Under the pieces are notes generated by a model, which worked only from the letters and a program-made list of their open reading frames with translations, did no database searches and was not told the DNA's origin. The position numbers and the translations under genes are program-made. From NCBI RefSeq assembly GCF_014217545.1, contig NZ_CP043178.1, positions 496,001-560,000 of the forward strand: a stretch of 64,000 nucleotides of DNA, given 5' to 3'. Below, one piece after another: positions 42,700 to 51,021 of this stretch. Positions within the stretch are counted from its first letter, which is position 1. The number at the start of each line of letters is the position of its first letter. Source of the stretch: Pseudarthrobacter sp. NBSH8 (GTDB lineage: Bacteria; Actinomycetota; Actinomycetes; Actinomycetales; Micrococcaceae).

Positions 42700-42795
42700 A
42701 AAGACCCCCCATGCACCCGCCAGAGCCCGCTTACCCTTGCTACCTTCCGGTCCTGGGGGAGTTCAACAGGATGACGCCACATGAGGGGCCGCAGA
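42700..42795 (-). ncRNA. ffs: Signal recognition particle RNA, small bacterial type
   Basis: The minus strand contains the invariant SRP domain IV: TTGAACTCCCCCAGGACC, then GGAAGGTAGCAAGGGTAAGC with the GGAA tetraloop. The 5' GGCCCCTCATG (from 42790) pairs with the 3' CATGGGGGGTC (to 42703) to close the long hairpin, and a T-rich stretch follows. Ends are approximate. It partners Ffh in cotranslational targeting. Location just upstream of dnaX matches the usual arrangement. Confidence 0.93.
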
Positions 42796-42982
42796 CAAGT
42801 TTACCCGAAGATTCGGGAAGGTCTGGACGGCCCGGGCAGCGGCCGGCCGTAGCCCCTTTGGGGTGCCACCTCGCGGCGCGCATCTCTCGATGAGCTTCCC
42901 AGGCCCGCTCAAGCGTTGCGGGCCCGCCCCGCTCAAGCGGGCGAGGACCGCGAAAGCGGTGCAACGCCTGCAGGCAATCCAG

Positions 42983-43332
42983 CTAGCGTCGCCAGCCGTC
43001 AACTGGCCAGGTCATAAATGCCGGCTCCTCGTACGGGTGCGCCGCGCGGAGGGCCGGCACAACGGCGTCGAGCATCTCTTCTTCCACAACGCACTCCACA
43101 CGGGTTTCCGGCACGCGCTCGCCCGCACCCACGGCACGCGCTCGCCCGCACCCACGGCTCCGATGAACGGCTCGGCGCCAGGCAACGGAGTGAAGCGCCC
43201 GGTACCGGAGGACGTGAAGGCGCAGTGGGAATAGTTCCCGATCTTGCCCGCGCCGGCGCCGCCGATTGCCGCGAGCAGCGTCTCCGTGTGGGTATCCGGA
43301 ACGTAAACCACCAGGGCGTGCAGCTGTGTCAT
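42983..43332 (-). pseudogene. NIF3/YqfO C-terminal-like gene, frameshifted by a 23-bp duplication
   Basis: The first 45 or so codons (LHALVVYVPDTHTETLLAAIG, AGKIGNYSHCAF, GTGRFTPLPGAEPFIG) encode the standalone NIF3/CutA-like domain. A perfect 23-bp tandem duplication (43110-43132 and 43133-43155) then shifts the frame. Removing one copy restores a 108-codon frame continuing VGAGERVPETRVECVVEEE and HPYEEPAF to a TAG at 42983, the expected family ending. As it stands the frame runs into unrelated sequence to 43012. Start at ATG 43332 with CAGGAT 6 nt upstream. Confidence 0.85.
43110..43155. repeat. 23-bp perfect tandem duplication
   Basis: Unit GGCACGCGCTCGCCCGCACC plus CAC occurs twice with no spacer. 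Because 23 is not a multiple of three it disrupts the NIF3-like frame. Confidence 0.95.
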
Positions 43333-43403
43333 GGCCTCATCCTGCCAAGAAGGCAGGCTTGCCGGCAGCAATTCCATTGCTTATCCGGCGGATAGGGCCG
43401 ATC

Positions 43404-43532
43404 ATGGATATGTACACCGATTGGGGCAATCTCAAGGTTGTGAGCTGCGGGGCCTGGCTGGAGGGCCGGACCCGGCAGCTCAACGGCGTATCGGAGGAAT
43501 GGGCGCATTGGGGGTGTCCATTTTTACGTTAA
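43404..43532 (+). CDS. Possible 42-aa small protein
   Basis: An ATG at 43404 opens 42 codons (MDMYTDWGNLK ... EEWAHWGCPFLR) ending in TAA. I recognise no family and there is no strong ribosome binding site; GATAGGGC sits 5-8 nt upstream. It lies between the NIF3-like pseudogene and the tRNA promoter. Weakly supported. Confidence 0.2.
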   Translation: MDMYTDWGNLKVVSCGAWLEGRTRQLNGVSEEWAHWGCPFLR

Positions 43533-43585
43533 GCAGCCAGATGGGGTCCGGGTTGCGCGCCCGCGGTAATAGCCCGAAGGGCCAA

Positions 43586-43615
43586 TTGGGCGATGCCGGA
43601 AAGTTCAGGTATTCT
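43586..43615 (+). promoter_or_regulatory. Promoter of tRNA-Ser
   Basis: TTGGGC (43586-43591), an 18-nt spacer and TATTCT (43610-43615) form a sigma-70-type promoter about 28 nt before the tRNA. Confidence 0.55.
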
Positions 43616-43643
43616 AGTATCTGCTTTTGATTCGAAAGCAGCT

Positions 43644-43731
43644 GGAGAATTCGCCTAGCGGCCTATGGCGCACGCCTGGAACGCGTGTTGGGTTAACGCC
43701 CTCGGGGGTTCAAATCCCCCATTCTCCGCCA
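43644..43731 (+). tRNA. tRNA-Ser (anticodon GGA)
   Basis: 88-nt class II tRNA with acceptor arm GGAGAAT/ATTCTCC, anticodon arm CACGC-CTGGAAC-GCGTG (anticodon GGA, reads UCC/UCU), a long variable arm, T arm GGGGGTTCAAATCCCCC and encoded CCA. A terminator follows immediately. Confidence 0.95.
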
Positions 43732-43733
43732 GC

Positions 43734-43772
43734 AAAAACCCGGTTCTGACCTCGTCAGGGCCGGGTTTTTTT
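43734..43772 (+). terminator. Rho-independent terminator after tRNA-Ser
   Basis: AACCCGG-tt-CTGAC pairs with GTCAG-gg-CCGGGTT around CTC, followed by seven T. Confidence 0.9.
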
Positions 43773-43861
43773 GCTTTGCTCCAGCCAGGCGCTGACCGGC
43801 GACTGGAGCTCAGCTGCCCAGCCCAGCTGCCCGGCTCAGCTTCTCCGGTCAGCTGTCCGGG

Positions 43862-44779
43862 TCAGCGGCCCGCATAGCCGAGGCGGCGGAGGCGTTTCCG
43901 GGCCGCCTGCTCGCTGGGTCCAGGCCCGCGTCCAAGGGCAAGATGTACGACACCGAGAGTCGCCTTCGTCGCCAGCCTGACGGGGAGCGGGAACGGCCCC
44001 AGCCGGGGGACCTGGAGCCCCAGCATCAGGCGGTACTTCGGTTCCAGGCTGTAGACGGCGCCGGCGAAGATGATCCGGTAGCCAGGACGCAGCAACGGGT
44101 GCAGCGGCGGGTTGCGGATGAACTCGACGGTCTCGGCAACCCTGCTGTCCGCGACCAGCTCACCGTTGTCATACCAGCGGTCCAGTTGCTCCCGCATTTC
44201 GGCCTCGCTGAGGGGTGGATCCCCTATGCCCATCAGCCGCCCGGCCTGGGCCCACTCACGGACATAGGCGTCTGGTCCGCCGGGGATCGCGGCACCCCAG
44301 ATTTTGTGGGCTGCGAGGAAGGCGTCCACGAACGCGATGTGGACCCAGCGGGCGAGTTCCGGATCATTGGCCGAGTAGCTCCGCGCGCCGCCGTGCCCGT
44401 CACCGTAATTCCCCTGAACAGGTTCGTGCAGGCGACGTACCCTGGCGGAAGCCTCGTCTGCGGCGGCCTGCGGGCCATAGGTGACAGTGAAGATCCAGCG
44501 GATGGTCCGCGCCAGCCGGCTCAGCGGATCTGCGCGGAAGTCGGAGTGCTCGTGGATTCCCGCCAGCGCTCCCGGATGCAAGGCCTGCATCAGGAGCGCG
44601 CGGACTCCGGCCACAATGGTGGTCATGGAGCCGTGCACCGCCCAGACGGCCGAGCCGGGCAGGTGATAGCCGGCGTCGTCCCCCTCGGCCAGCCGCGGAA
44701 CCCACGCGGGCGGGCCGTCCGTGCTGCCGGTGAATACCCGTTTGATTTCGCCCTGCCATTCCCTGAGGAAATTTCGCAT
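43862..44779 (-). CDS. Oxygenase MpaB-family (DUF2236) protein
   Basis: 305-aa DUF2236 protein. Recognisable blocks are LPGSAVWAVHGSMTTIVAGVRALLMQALHPGALAGIHEHS and DPLSRLARTIRWIFTVTYG with conserved His, and WVHIAFVDAFLAAH. Members include latex-clearing protein-like haem oxygenases and the MpaB oxygenase; haem binding is inferred from the family only. No signal peptide. A GAGAAT hexamer lies 6 nt before the ATG, possibly another leaderless start. It converges on the tRNA terminator. Confidence 0.8.
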   Translation of the reverse strand: MRNFLREWQGEIKRVFTGSTDGPPAWVPRLAEGDDAGYHLPGSAVWAVHGSMTTIVAGVRALLMQALHPGALAGIHEHSDFRADPLSRLARTIRWIFTVTYGPQAAADEASARVRRLHEPVQGNYGDGHGGARSYSANDPELARWVHIAFVDAFLAAHKIWGAAIPGGPDAYVREWAQAGRLMGIGDPPLSEAEMREQLDRWYDNGELVADSRVAETVEFIRNPPLHPLLRPGYRIIFAGAVYSLEPKYRLMLGLQVPRLGPFPLPVRLATKATLGVVHLALGRGPGPSEQAARKRLRRLGYAGR

Positions 44780-44944
44780 GCCACCATTCTCTCCCAGAGC
44801 CCGGCGGCCATGTTTCGATGTGGATCCACATAATATCCGCAGCCGTACCGGCGCGGGGGTTCACATGCACGGGGCTTTGTGGTCCCATGAAGTGGTACTG
44901 TCCGTCTGGATCCGGGGTCTGGCGGGCCAACCCGGGAGCAGCGA

Positions 44945-46141
44945 GTGGGCAATCATTGGGGATCCGGCCGGGCGAAGGAGCCTGCGGGCGGCTGCGTCAT
45001 GGCTGTGCGCGTCCTGGCCGCCAGTGCCGTTGTTGCCGCGGCCCTCTTCACCGTCGGATTCCCTGGAACGCCCCCCATTGAACACCGCCCGGCTGCGCCG
45101 GTCGGTGCCGGGCACGTTGGCCTGCCTGGGCTGGCCGGTGCGTTCCTGACGGACAGCCGGGCCTTGGTTCCGTTCAACCGCACACTGGTCAGGACCATCG
45201 CCAAGGGCAGGAGCGCTCCGCTCAATGTGGCCTCGGCCGGGCTCACGCGCCCGCCGGACGGGTCCCTCATGGCGCCCCTTGAACTCCTCATCTCAAGCTC
45301 TCCTTTCGGGTTTCGGGTCAGCCCGATCAACGGTGCGGGCGGCGACTTCCACCTGGGCCAGGACTTCGCTGCAGGCTGCGGCACCAGGGTTTATTCGGCC
45401 GACGCCGGCGTGGTCAGGGCCGCCGGCTGGCACCCCTGGGGCGGCGGGAACCGCGTGGAGATAGACCACGGCAACGGACTGATCACCACGTACAACCACC
45501 TGGAGGCTGTCGCCGTCCGGACGGGGGATTCCGTGCAGGTGGGGCAGGTTATGGCCCGGGTTGGCACCACGGGATGGTCCACGGGCTGCCATCTGCATTT
45601 CGAAACCATCCTCCACGGCAAGCACACCAGCCCGCTGAACTGGACACTCCTCCCTATTCGTCAGGTGGACGAGCTCGCGGACATAGCCATGGTCAGCTAT
45701 GACGCCAAGCCCGCAGCTGACGGCGCGCAACGCTGGGCCATCCCGGTTGCCGAGGACAACAGCCACACCGTCCTTGGCGGCGAAGAGGAGCTGTCCGAGG
45801 CGCCGCCAGTGGAACCACCGGCGACCACGCCGGAACCGCATGACGCGGCACTGACGGAAGGCCCGTCGTCGGAAGCTACGTCGTCTAAAGCCGCGTCGCC
45901 GGACCCCACGGCGTCGGAAACTGCAACAGCAACAGCAACAGCAACAGCAACCGAAACGGCGACGGAAACAGCCAGTACGTCGGCGTCAGCCTCCACGACG
46001 TCTTCCTCGCCCGGGACGACGCCATCGCCGACGGGAACCTCAAGCGCTACGCCGACGACGACGTCCCCCACCCCCACGGGCACGTCGCCTGCTCCGACGA
46101 CGAGCGAATCCCCGTCTCCAACGACCACTGTCTCCAGGTAG
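44945..46141 (+). CDS. M23 family metallopeptidase with Thr/Ser-rich tail
   Basis: 398-aa probable secreted cell-wall endopeptidase. A hydrophobic segment (VRVLAASAVVAAALFTVGF) serves as signal or anchor. The LytM/M23 domain covers about residues 120-225 with zinc motifs HLGQD and HLHFE. The last 120 residues are Ser/Thr/Ala/Pro low complexity, including an (AT)n run encoded by a GCAACA microsatellite. GTG 44945 has GGGAG 6 nt upstream; ATG 44999 is an alternative start. The tail may span peptidoglycan. Confidence 0.82.
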   Translation: MGNHWGSGRAKEPAGGCVMAVRVLAASAVVAAALFTVGFPGTPPIEHRPAAPVGAGHVGLPGLAGAFLTDSRALVPFNRTLVRTIAKGRSAPLNVASAGLTRPPDGSLMAPLELLISSSPFGFRVSPINGAGGDFHLGQDFAAGCGTRVYSADAGVVRAAGWHPWGGGNRVEIDHGNGLITTYNHLEAVAVRTGDSVQVGQVMARVGTTGWSTGCHLHFETILHGKHTSPLNWTLLPIRQVDELADIAMVSYDAKPAADGAQRWAIPVAEDNSHTVLGGEEELSEAPPVEPPATTPEPHDAALTEGPSSEATSSKAASPDPTASETATATATATATETATETASTSASASTTSSSPGTTPSPTGTSSATPTTTSPTPTGTSPAPTTSESPSPTTTVSR

Positions 46142-46294
46142 CGGCCGTTCAGGCCTGGCACCAGCGCGACGCCCACAGACACCGAAACCTGGTCCGACAC
46201 TGCGAGACGCTGACGGCAAACTCCCAGACTGCACCCTTACCCTTGATGGTTGGCAACGAATCACCTGCATGACCAACCTTTCAAGGACGGCGCT

Positions 46295-46822
46295 GTGACA
46301 GATCTGTACACCATTCCCCTCACCCTCAACGACGCCACCGAAACCGATTTTGGCCGGTTCAAAGGCAACGTGGTGATGGTGGTGAACGTGGCGTCAAAGT
46401 GCGGGTTCACTCCTCAGTACGGGGGCCTGGAGACGCTGTACGAGAAGTTCCGCGACCGTGGCTTCGACGTGCTCGGAGTTCCGTGCAACCAATTCGCCGG
46501 CCAGGAGCCAGGCAACGACAGCGAGATCGCCGAGTTCTGCGAGCGGAATTTTGGTGTCACCTTTGCGCTGACGGCCAAGGCCAACGTGCGTGGCAGGGAT
46601 CAGCATCCGCTCTATGCGGAGCTGACCAGGTTCAAAACCAGTGTGCTGCCCGGCCTGGTGAAATGGAACTTCGAGAAGTTCCTGGTCAACCGCAAGGGTG
46701 AGGTGGTGGCACGCTTCGCGCCCACCGTTGAACCGGACTCCGCGGAGGTTATCGATGCCATCGAAATGGCACTGGCCGAATTTGACGGCCCGGCGCCCAC
46801 AACCGGACTTTCCAGGCCTTAA
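46295..46822 (+). CDS. Glutathione peroxidase-family thiol peroxidase
   Basis: 175-aa GPx-family protein using Cys, not selenocysteine: VVNVASKCGFTPQYGGLE holds the peroxidatic Cys, VLGVPCNQFAGQEPG the Gln motif and KWNFEKFLVNRKG the Trp-Asn site. In actinobacteria such enzymes usually draw electrons from thioredoxin or mycothiol systems. The frame is open from a TTG at 46250, but GTG 46295 with AAGGA 7 nt upstream gives the canonical start. Confidence 0.92.
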   Translation: MTDLYTIPLTLNDATETDFGRFKGNVVMVVNVASKCGFTPQYGGLETLYEKFRDRGFDVLGVPCNQFAGQEPGNDSEIAEFCERNFGVTFALTAKANVRGRDQHPLYAELTRFKTSVLPGLVKWNFEKFLVNRKGEVVARFAPTVEPDSAEVIDAIEMALAEFDGPAPTTGLSRP

Positions 46823-46944
46823 TTCTTTAGTTTTTTCCAACTTGGCCGCAACAATTTACCCACAGTTTGCCAATTGTCTGATTGGATAATAGTTACTGAA
46901 GGGTAGAAGGGAAACGCCGTTTCCCACCAACCACAGAGGCAGCA

Positions 46945-47877
46945 ATGAAGCACATCGAGGCCGAACACCCCCGGCCACGCCACTTCCTTCTCCACCTGAG
47001 CGACCCCCACCTGTTGGGAGGTCCGGATGCCCTTTACGGCACAGTTGACAGCGAAGCCAAGCTCATTCAGCTTTTCGACGAAGTCAGGGCTTCCGGCGCG
47101 CGGCCCGAGGCCGTGATCTTCACGGGCGACCTCGCCGACCAAGGCGACCCCCAAGCCTACGCAAAGCTCCGGGCAATTGTTGATCCCGCCTGCGAAGACA
47201 TGGGCGCCCAAGTCATCTGGGCGATGGGCAACCACGACAACCGCGCCAACTTCCGGACCGGGCTGCTGGACGAGCCGGCGAGCGATGCACCGGTGGATCG
47301 AAGCTACTTCATCAATGGCCTGCGCATCATCACCATGGACACCTCGGTCCCGGGCTACCACCACGGCGAGCTAAGCCCGTCACAGCTGGGGTGGCTTACC
47401 CGCCAGCTGGATACCCCTGCCCCCGACGGCACCATCCTGGCGCTCCACCATCCGCCGGTCCCGTCGATCCTGGACCTTGCAGTGCTCGTGGAACTGCGGG
47501 ATCAGGCCAGCCTGGCTTCGGTGGTCCGCAACTCCGACGTCCGGACCATTCTTGCCGGGCATCTGCACTACTCGACCACCGCCACGTTTGCGGGGATTCC
47601 TGTCTCTGTTGCCTCGGCGACGTGCTACACCCAGGACCTCAACGTTGCCGTCGGCGGTACCCGCGGCCGGGACGGCGGGCAGGCCTTCAACCTGGTGCAC
47701 GTCTATGAGCACACCATTGTCCACTCCGTGGTTCCGCTGGGGAACGCGGCCACCGTAGGGGAGCATGTCACCTCGGAAATGACGGCCGAGCGACTGGCCG
47801 CCGCGGGCGTCAGCATCCCTGACAGCGCGAAAGCAGGAGGCGTCAGGAAGGTATCCCTTCCGAACTTCGCTGTCTAG
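46945..47877 (+). CDS. Calcineurin-like phosphodiesterase (CpdA-type)
   Basis: 310-aa metallophosphoesterase with the full set of metal ligands: [41 protein letters not shown] and [12 protein letters not shown]. This pattern fits class III cyclic-nucleotide or glycerophosphodiester phosphodiesterases (CpdA/GpdQ); which substrate is used cannot be told. An AGAGG site precedes the ATG. The A/T-rich 122-nt upstream region probably holds its promoter. Confidence 0.88.
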   Translation: MKHIEAEHPRPRHFLLHLSDPHLLGGPDALYGTVDSEAKLIQLFDEVRASGARPEAVIFTGDLADQGDPQAYAKLRAIVDPACEDMGAQVIWAMGNHDNRANFRTGLLDEPASDAPVDRSYFINGLRIITMDTSVPGYHHGELSPSQLGWLTRQLDTPAPDGTILALHHPPVPSILDLAVLVELRDQASLASVVRNSDVRTILAGHLHYSTTATFAGIPVSVASATCYTQDLNVAVGGTRGRDGGQAFNLVHVYEHTIVHSVVPLGNAATVGEHVTSEMTAERLAAAGVSIPDSAKAGGVRKVSLPNFAV

Positions 47878-47912
47878 CCCTGCTCGGCGGCAGCGGCATG
47901 AGCCCCCACACC

Positions 47913-47949
47913 GGTGGACCAACGCCAGAGTGCCCGACGTTGGTTCACC
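47913..47949. terminator. Bidirectional hairpin between convergent genes
   Basis: GGTG-g-ACCAACG pairs with CGTTGGT-t-CACC around a 13-nt loop, between the phosphodiesterase and Stealth gene ends. There is no T-run, so termination is inferred. Confidence 0.5.
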
Positions 47950-47954
47950 CAACC

Positions 47955-49475
47955 TCAGTGTTCCCAGGGCGCCTTGATGGGGTAGTACTTCTCCAGGAAA
48001 TCGGTCACGATCTCGGCGCGCTCGTCCGCCGGGACCTCGGGGAAGCTGCCGTCGTTGAGGCAAAAGAAGTCCATGTTCCGCTTCGCCAGCAGCTTGGGCA
48101 GGTAGTTCAGCCCGGCGCGGGCGGTGGTGTCCACGTAACGCACTTTGGCTGCGGTTTGGGTGACCGCGCGGCCTGTGAGCAGCGCGTAGTAGTGGTAGAA
48201 GGAATTGGTGACCGAGATGTTGTCGGCGGCGCGGAACCTGCTGCCCGCCGTCTTCTGGAACTCCTCCGGGAACTCACGCTCCATCCTGGCCACAACGCTG
48301 CGCCGCAGCGGGGCAGCGGTGTGCTCGAGGTGCCGCGTGGTGATCCGCCCGAAGCGGTTCCAGAGCAGCTTGCGGTTGACTCGGGCGGCGTTCTCGAAGC
48401 CACTGCGCTCGGCATCGTTATCGCCCAGCCCGATCCGGGTCTCGGCCTCGATGAACTTGGTGACGCCACCCGGCGTGAAGAACATGTCCGGGCCCACAGG
48501 CCGGCCGAAGAACATGTCGTCATTCGAGTAAAGGAAGTGCTCGGAGAGGCCCTCGATGTTGTGGAGCTGGCATTCAACGGCCTGTGAATTGTGCGTGGGC
48601 AGCACTGTGGGATCGGCGAAAAATTCCTCGCTGCGGACGATGGTCACTGACGGGTGATCGGCGAGCCACTCCGGGGCGGGGGAGTCCGTGGCGATAAAGA
48701 TGCGGCGGATCCAGGGCGCGAACATGTATACCGAGCGCAGGGCGTATTTGAGTTCGTTGATCTGCCGGAAGCGGGCTTCGTTGTCGTCGCCTTCGCCGAG
48801 AACCACACCCTTCTGCTGGGCGCGGCGGGCCGCGATGTAATCGGGCGAGCTGCCGTCCACCCAGGAGAAGACCAGATCGATGTCGAAGCTGATGTCGCTG
48901 GCGTGATCTGCGAACATGTTCTCGATGGTGGGCCAGGTGTGCCCGTACCGTTCAACCGTCCCGCGGACAGCGTCCTGGGACTGCATGGTGCGGCGGGTCA
49001 GGGAGTTTTCGATCGGGAGGATCAGCTGGTCGCCCTCAAAGCTCCAGAGCTCAATCTGGACGCCGGCGGAGGAACCGAACTCGAAACCGCCGTCCGGCTC
49101 AACCCGTGGACGGTAGAGGCGGAAGATGCGGGCCTGGCGGTTGGGGGAGAGGTCCCCGTCGGCCACCAGCACGGAGGATTTCTTTTTCGCGTCCACGGTC
49201 ATGGAGTAGACGGGCTCGTTGCGGCAGGCCCCCACCAGGGCTGCCCGCAGCTTCTTGCGGTCCTTCCAGTCCAGGGCGATGACCGGACGGTCGTTGTTGC
49301 CCCGGACCAGCAGGTAGTCCAGGTTTTCGCCCGCGAGGACACCACGCAGGAACAACAGGTCCTCAACCATGGCCTGGAACGGCGTCCGGTTGTGGTTGAT
49401 CAGGGCATACCTGCCCTTGTGTCGGACCACGTCAGGCCGGTGTTTGAGCCGCGCCTCAGCCGCCGGAGATGTCAC
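47955..49475 (-). CDS. Stealth-family sugar phosphotransferase
   Basis: At least 506-aa Stealth protein. CR1 is IDLVFSWVDGSSPDY, CR2 INELKYALRSVYMFAPWIRRIF with LYSNDDMFFGRPV, and CR3/CR4 follow (AVTQTAAKVRYVDTT ... NLPKLL region). Such enzymes transfer sugar-1-phosphate units in capsule or wall glycan synthesis (CpsY-type). GTG 49475 has no ribosome binding site. The frame stays open 25 codons further to an ATT at 49550 that has CGGAG 6 nt upstream, so a non-standard ATT start is possible. Confidence 0.85.
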   Translation of the reverse strand: MTSPAAEARLKHRPDVVRHKGRYALINHNRTPFQAMVEDLLFLRGVLAGENLDYLLVRGNNDRPVIALDWKDRKKLRAALVGACRNEPVYSMTVDAKKKSSVLVADGDLSPNRQARIFRLYRPRVEPDGGFEFGSSAGVQIELWSFEGDQLILPIENSLTRRTMQSQDAVRGTVERYGHTWPTIENMFADHASDISFDIDLVFSWVDGSSPDYIAARRAQQKGVVLGEGDDNEARFRQINELKYALRSVYMFAPWIRRIFIATDSPAPEWLADHPSVTIVRSEEFFADPTVLPTHNSQAVECQLHNIEGLSEHFLYSNDDMFFGRPVGPDMFFTPGGVTKFIEAETRIGLGDNDAERSGFENAARVNRKLLWNRFGRITTRHLEHTAAPLRRSVVARMEREFPEEFQKTAGSRFRAADNISVTNSFYHYYALLTGRAVTQTAAKVRYVDTTARAGLNYLPKLLAKRNMDFFCLNDGSFPEVPADERAEIVTDFLEKYYPIKAPWEH

Positions 49476-49573
49476 CTCGGCGTGGGTGCGCGGTTCTACG
49501 GACGCCTGGCCGCCGTAGTAGATCTCGTCCTGGACAGGTGCTTCTGTAATGGTTGTCTCCGTCGCGGGTAAAT

Positions 49574-49589
49574 GGTAAGCGTTCTTACC
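49574..49589. promoter_or_regulatory. Palindrome upstream of Stealth gene
   Basis: GGTAAG-CGTT-CTTACC, 6-bp perfect arms, sits just upstream of the probable Stealth translation start and could be an operator. Confidence 0.3.
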
Positions 49590-49652
49590 TGAATAATAGC
49601 GCGACCCCCAAAATGGCAGGCCCCAAACGGGCTCCGCCGGCCGGGAACGGGA

Positions 49653-50582
49653 TCAGCTGGCCATTGCCTCCCGCCAGCTGCGCAGGAAAGCTCCGCCGGC
49701 GTCGTCGTGAATGACATCTTCCCCGAGCCCCAGATCGGTGGCCGTCAACACGTCATAGGGTTTGACCGGAACGCCGTCCGCCGGGCGGACATCAACGTGC
49801 TTCACGGAATGGTCATTATGGTGCAGCCAGTCCGCCATCGCGTAGTCCGTGCGGGAATCACCCACGGTCCGCCAGGCCTGCGGCGTGATGCCCTGCGCTG
49901 CCAGCAACTCCACCGCGCGGCTGGCGCCGAGGTCCTTGCCCAGCCGCACCGACTCAATATCGGTGGAAATGATGGTGGGATCGACGCGGTAGTCCACATC
50001 GTCGTCGGAATTCGGTGCGTGGTGCTCCAGCCGGACCACGCCCATGCCGTGGCGGATCATCAGGTCCATGGCATCGGAGTCGAAAAGCTTCTGCTCGGCC
50101 AGGTAATCGGCGGAGGGCACCTCGATGTGCTGCTCAACGGACACCATGGCGCGCTTCGTCTCGTCAAAAAACATGTGCTTGGCGTAGTCCTCGGCCACGA
50201 GCCGGCGGATGTCATCGCCGTAAGCTTTGGGCATGGCAAGGTCGTGATCAACGTGGATGGGGCCGGGCCCGGCAGCGGTGTAGCTGAACCACACGGCGCC
50301 CTTCTCGCAAATGGCGTGGATGACCGTCCCAGCGGGAATACCGGCGGCGATCATCGGTGCCATGACCTGCTCCCGGATGAAGGCATCGGAGCGGCCGGTA
50401 TTGAAAACAACTGGAATCCCGGCGCTGGCCAGCGCCACGAGATCGGCAATGATGCCCGGTTTCACGTCGCGGGTCACGGGGCTGGCCACGGGTCCGTCGA
50501 CGTCGAGCAGGAGGGCCAGGGGAGGGGTGGACGGCAGGCGGACGCCGGGCGTGGTGCCGGCAGGAAATTCGGGTGCAGTCAT
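49653..50582 (-). CDS. HAD-superfamily hydrolase
   Basis: 309-aa HAD phosphatase with motif I LLLDVDGPVASP (Asp at about residues 27 and 29), motif II VVFNTGRS, and motif IV VGDSRTDYAMADWL. The large C2-type cap between them (about residues 100-230) resembles sucrose/glucosylglycerol/trehalose phosphate phosphatases; the substrate is not assignable. The ATG at 50582 is preceded by ATGGAGCC, which is either a close ribosome site or a CACAAT -10 at 6 nt. Confidence 0.82.
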   Translation of the reverse strand: MTAPEFPAGTTPGVRLPSTPPLALLLDVDGPVASPVTRDVKPGIIADLVALASAGIPVVFNTGRSDAFIREQVMAPMIAAGIPAGTVIHAICEKGAVWFSYTAAGPGPIHVDHDLAMPKAYGDDIRRLVAEDYAKHMFFDETKRAMVSVEQHIEVPSADYLAEQKLFDSDAMDLMIRHGMGVVRLEHHAPNSDDDVDYRVDPTIISTDIESVRLGKDLGASRAVELLAAQGITPQAWRTVGDSRTDYAMADWLHHNDHSVKHVDVRPADGVPVKPYDVLTATDLGLGEDVIHDDAGGAFLRSWREAMAS

Positions 50583-50709
50583 GGCTCCATTGTGTCAGCC
50601 GGAGGCCCCCGGTCCTGCGCCGGCGGTGCAATGTCCGCTGCATGTGACAGTTTGGCTACAACCTTGGGATGCTGCGGGCCGGACACTTCTCTTGGGGCGC
50701 CAAGCTGCC

Positions 50710-50715
50710 TAGGGT
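50710..50715 (+). promoter_or_regulatory. -10 hexamer, leaderless promoter
   Basis: TAGGGT lies 6 nt before the GTG at 50722. This favours that GTG over the ATG at 50719. Confidence 0.5.
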
Positions 50716-50721
50716 GGCATG

Positions 50722-51021
50722 GTGATATTCAAAGCTGTAGGCGAGGGACGCCCGTATCCCGATCATGGTTTCAACACGCCCAAACAGTGGGCATCGCTGC
50801 CGCCGCGCCCTGTCCGTCTGGACGAACTGGTGACCACCAAGCGGACGCTGGACCTGGAAGCGCTCCTGGCTGAAGATTCCACCTTTTTCGGCGACCTCTT
50901 TCCCCACGTGGTGCAGTACCAGGGAATCCTGTACCTGGAGGACGGCCTGCACCGCGCCGTCCGGACAGCCCTGCACCAGCGGACCGCCATCCACGCCCGC
51001 GTGCTGGTCATAGATGGCTAG
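50722..51021 (+). CDS. Conserved actinobacterial protein labelled VapB-like antitoxin
   Basis: 99-aa protein (VIFKAVGEGRPYPDHGF, RLDELVTTKRTLDLEALL, LFPHVVQYQGILYLEDGLHRAVRTAL). Homologues I recall are annotated as VapB-family antitoxins, but I see no ribbon-helix-helix or AbrB motif and no VapC/PIN toxin next to it. Instead it overlaps a LytR_C gene by 8 nt. I regard the antitoxin label as unproven. Start decided by the leaderless -10. Confidence 0.65.
   Translation: MIFKAVGEGRPYPDHGFNTPKQWASLPPRPVRLDELVTTKRTLDLEALLAEDSTFFGDLFPHVVQYQGILYLEDGLHRAVRTALHQRTAIHARVLVIDG

Noticed and set aside
42796..42982. GC-rich hairpins (GGCCCGC...GCGGGCC, CCCGCT-CA-AGCGGG) between the SRP RNA and the NIF3-like pseudogene as a novel RNA
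   Set aside because: Short self-complementary GC blocks are expected by chance here; no promoter or covariation evidence.
43644..43731. tRNA-Ser as an integration site with adjacent island
   Set aside because: No integrase or direct repeat of the tRNA 3' end was seen; neighbouring genes look core.
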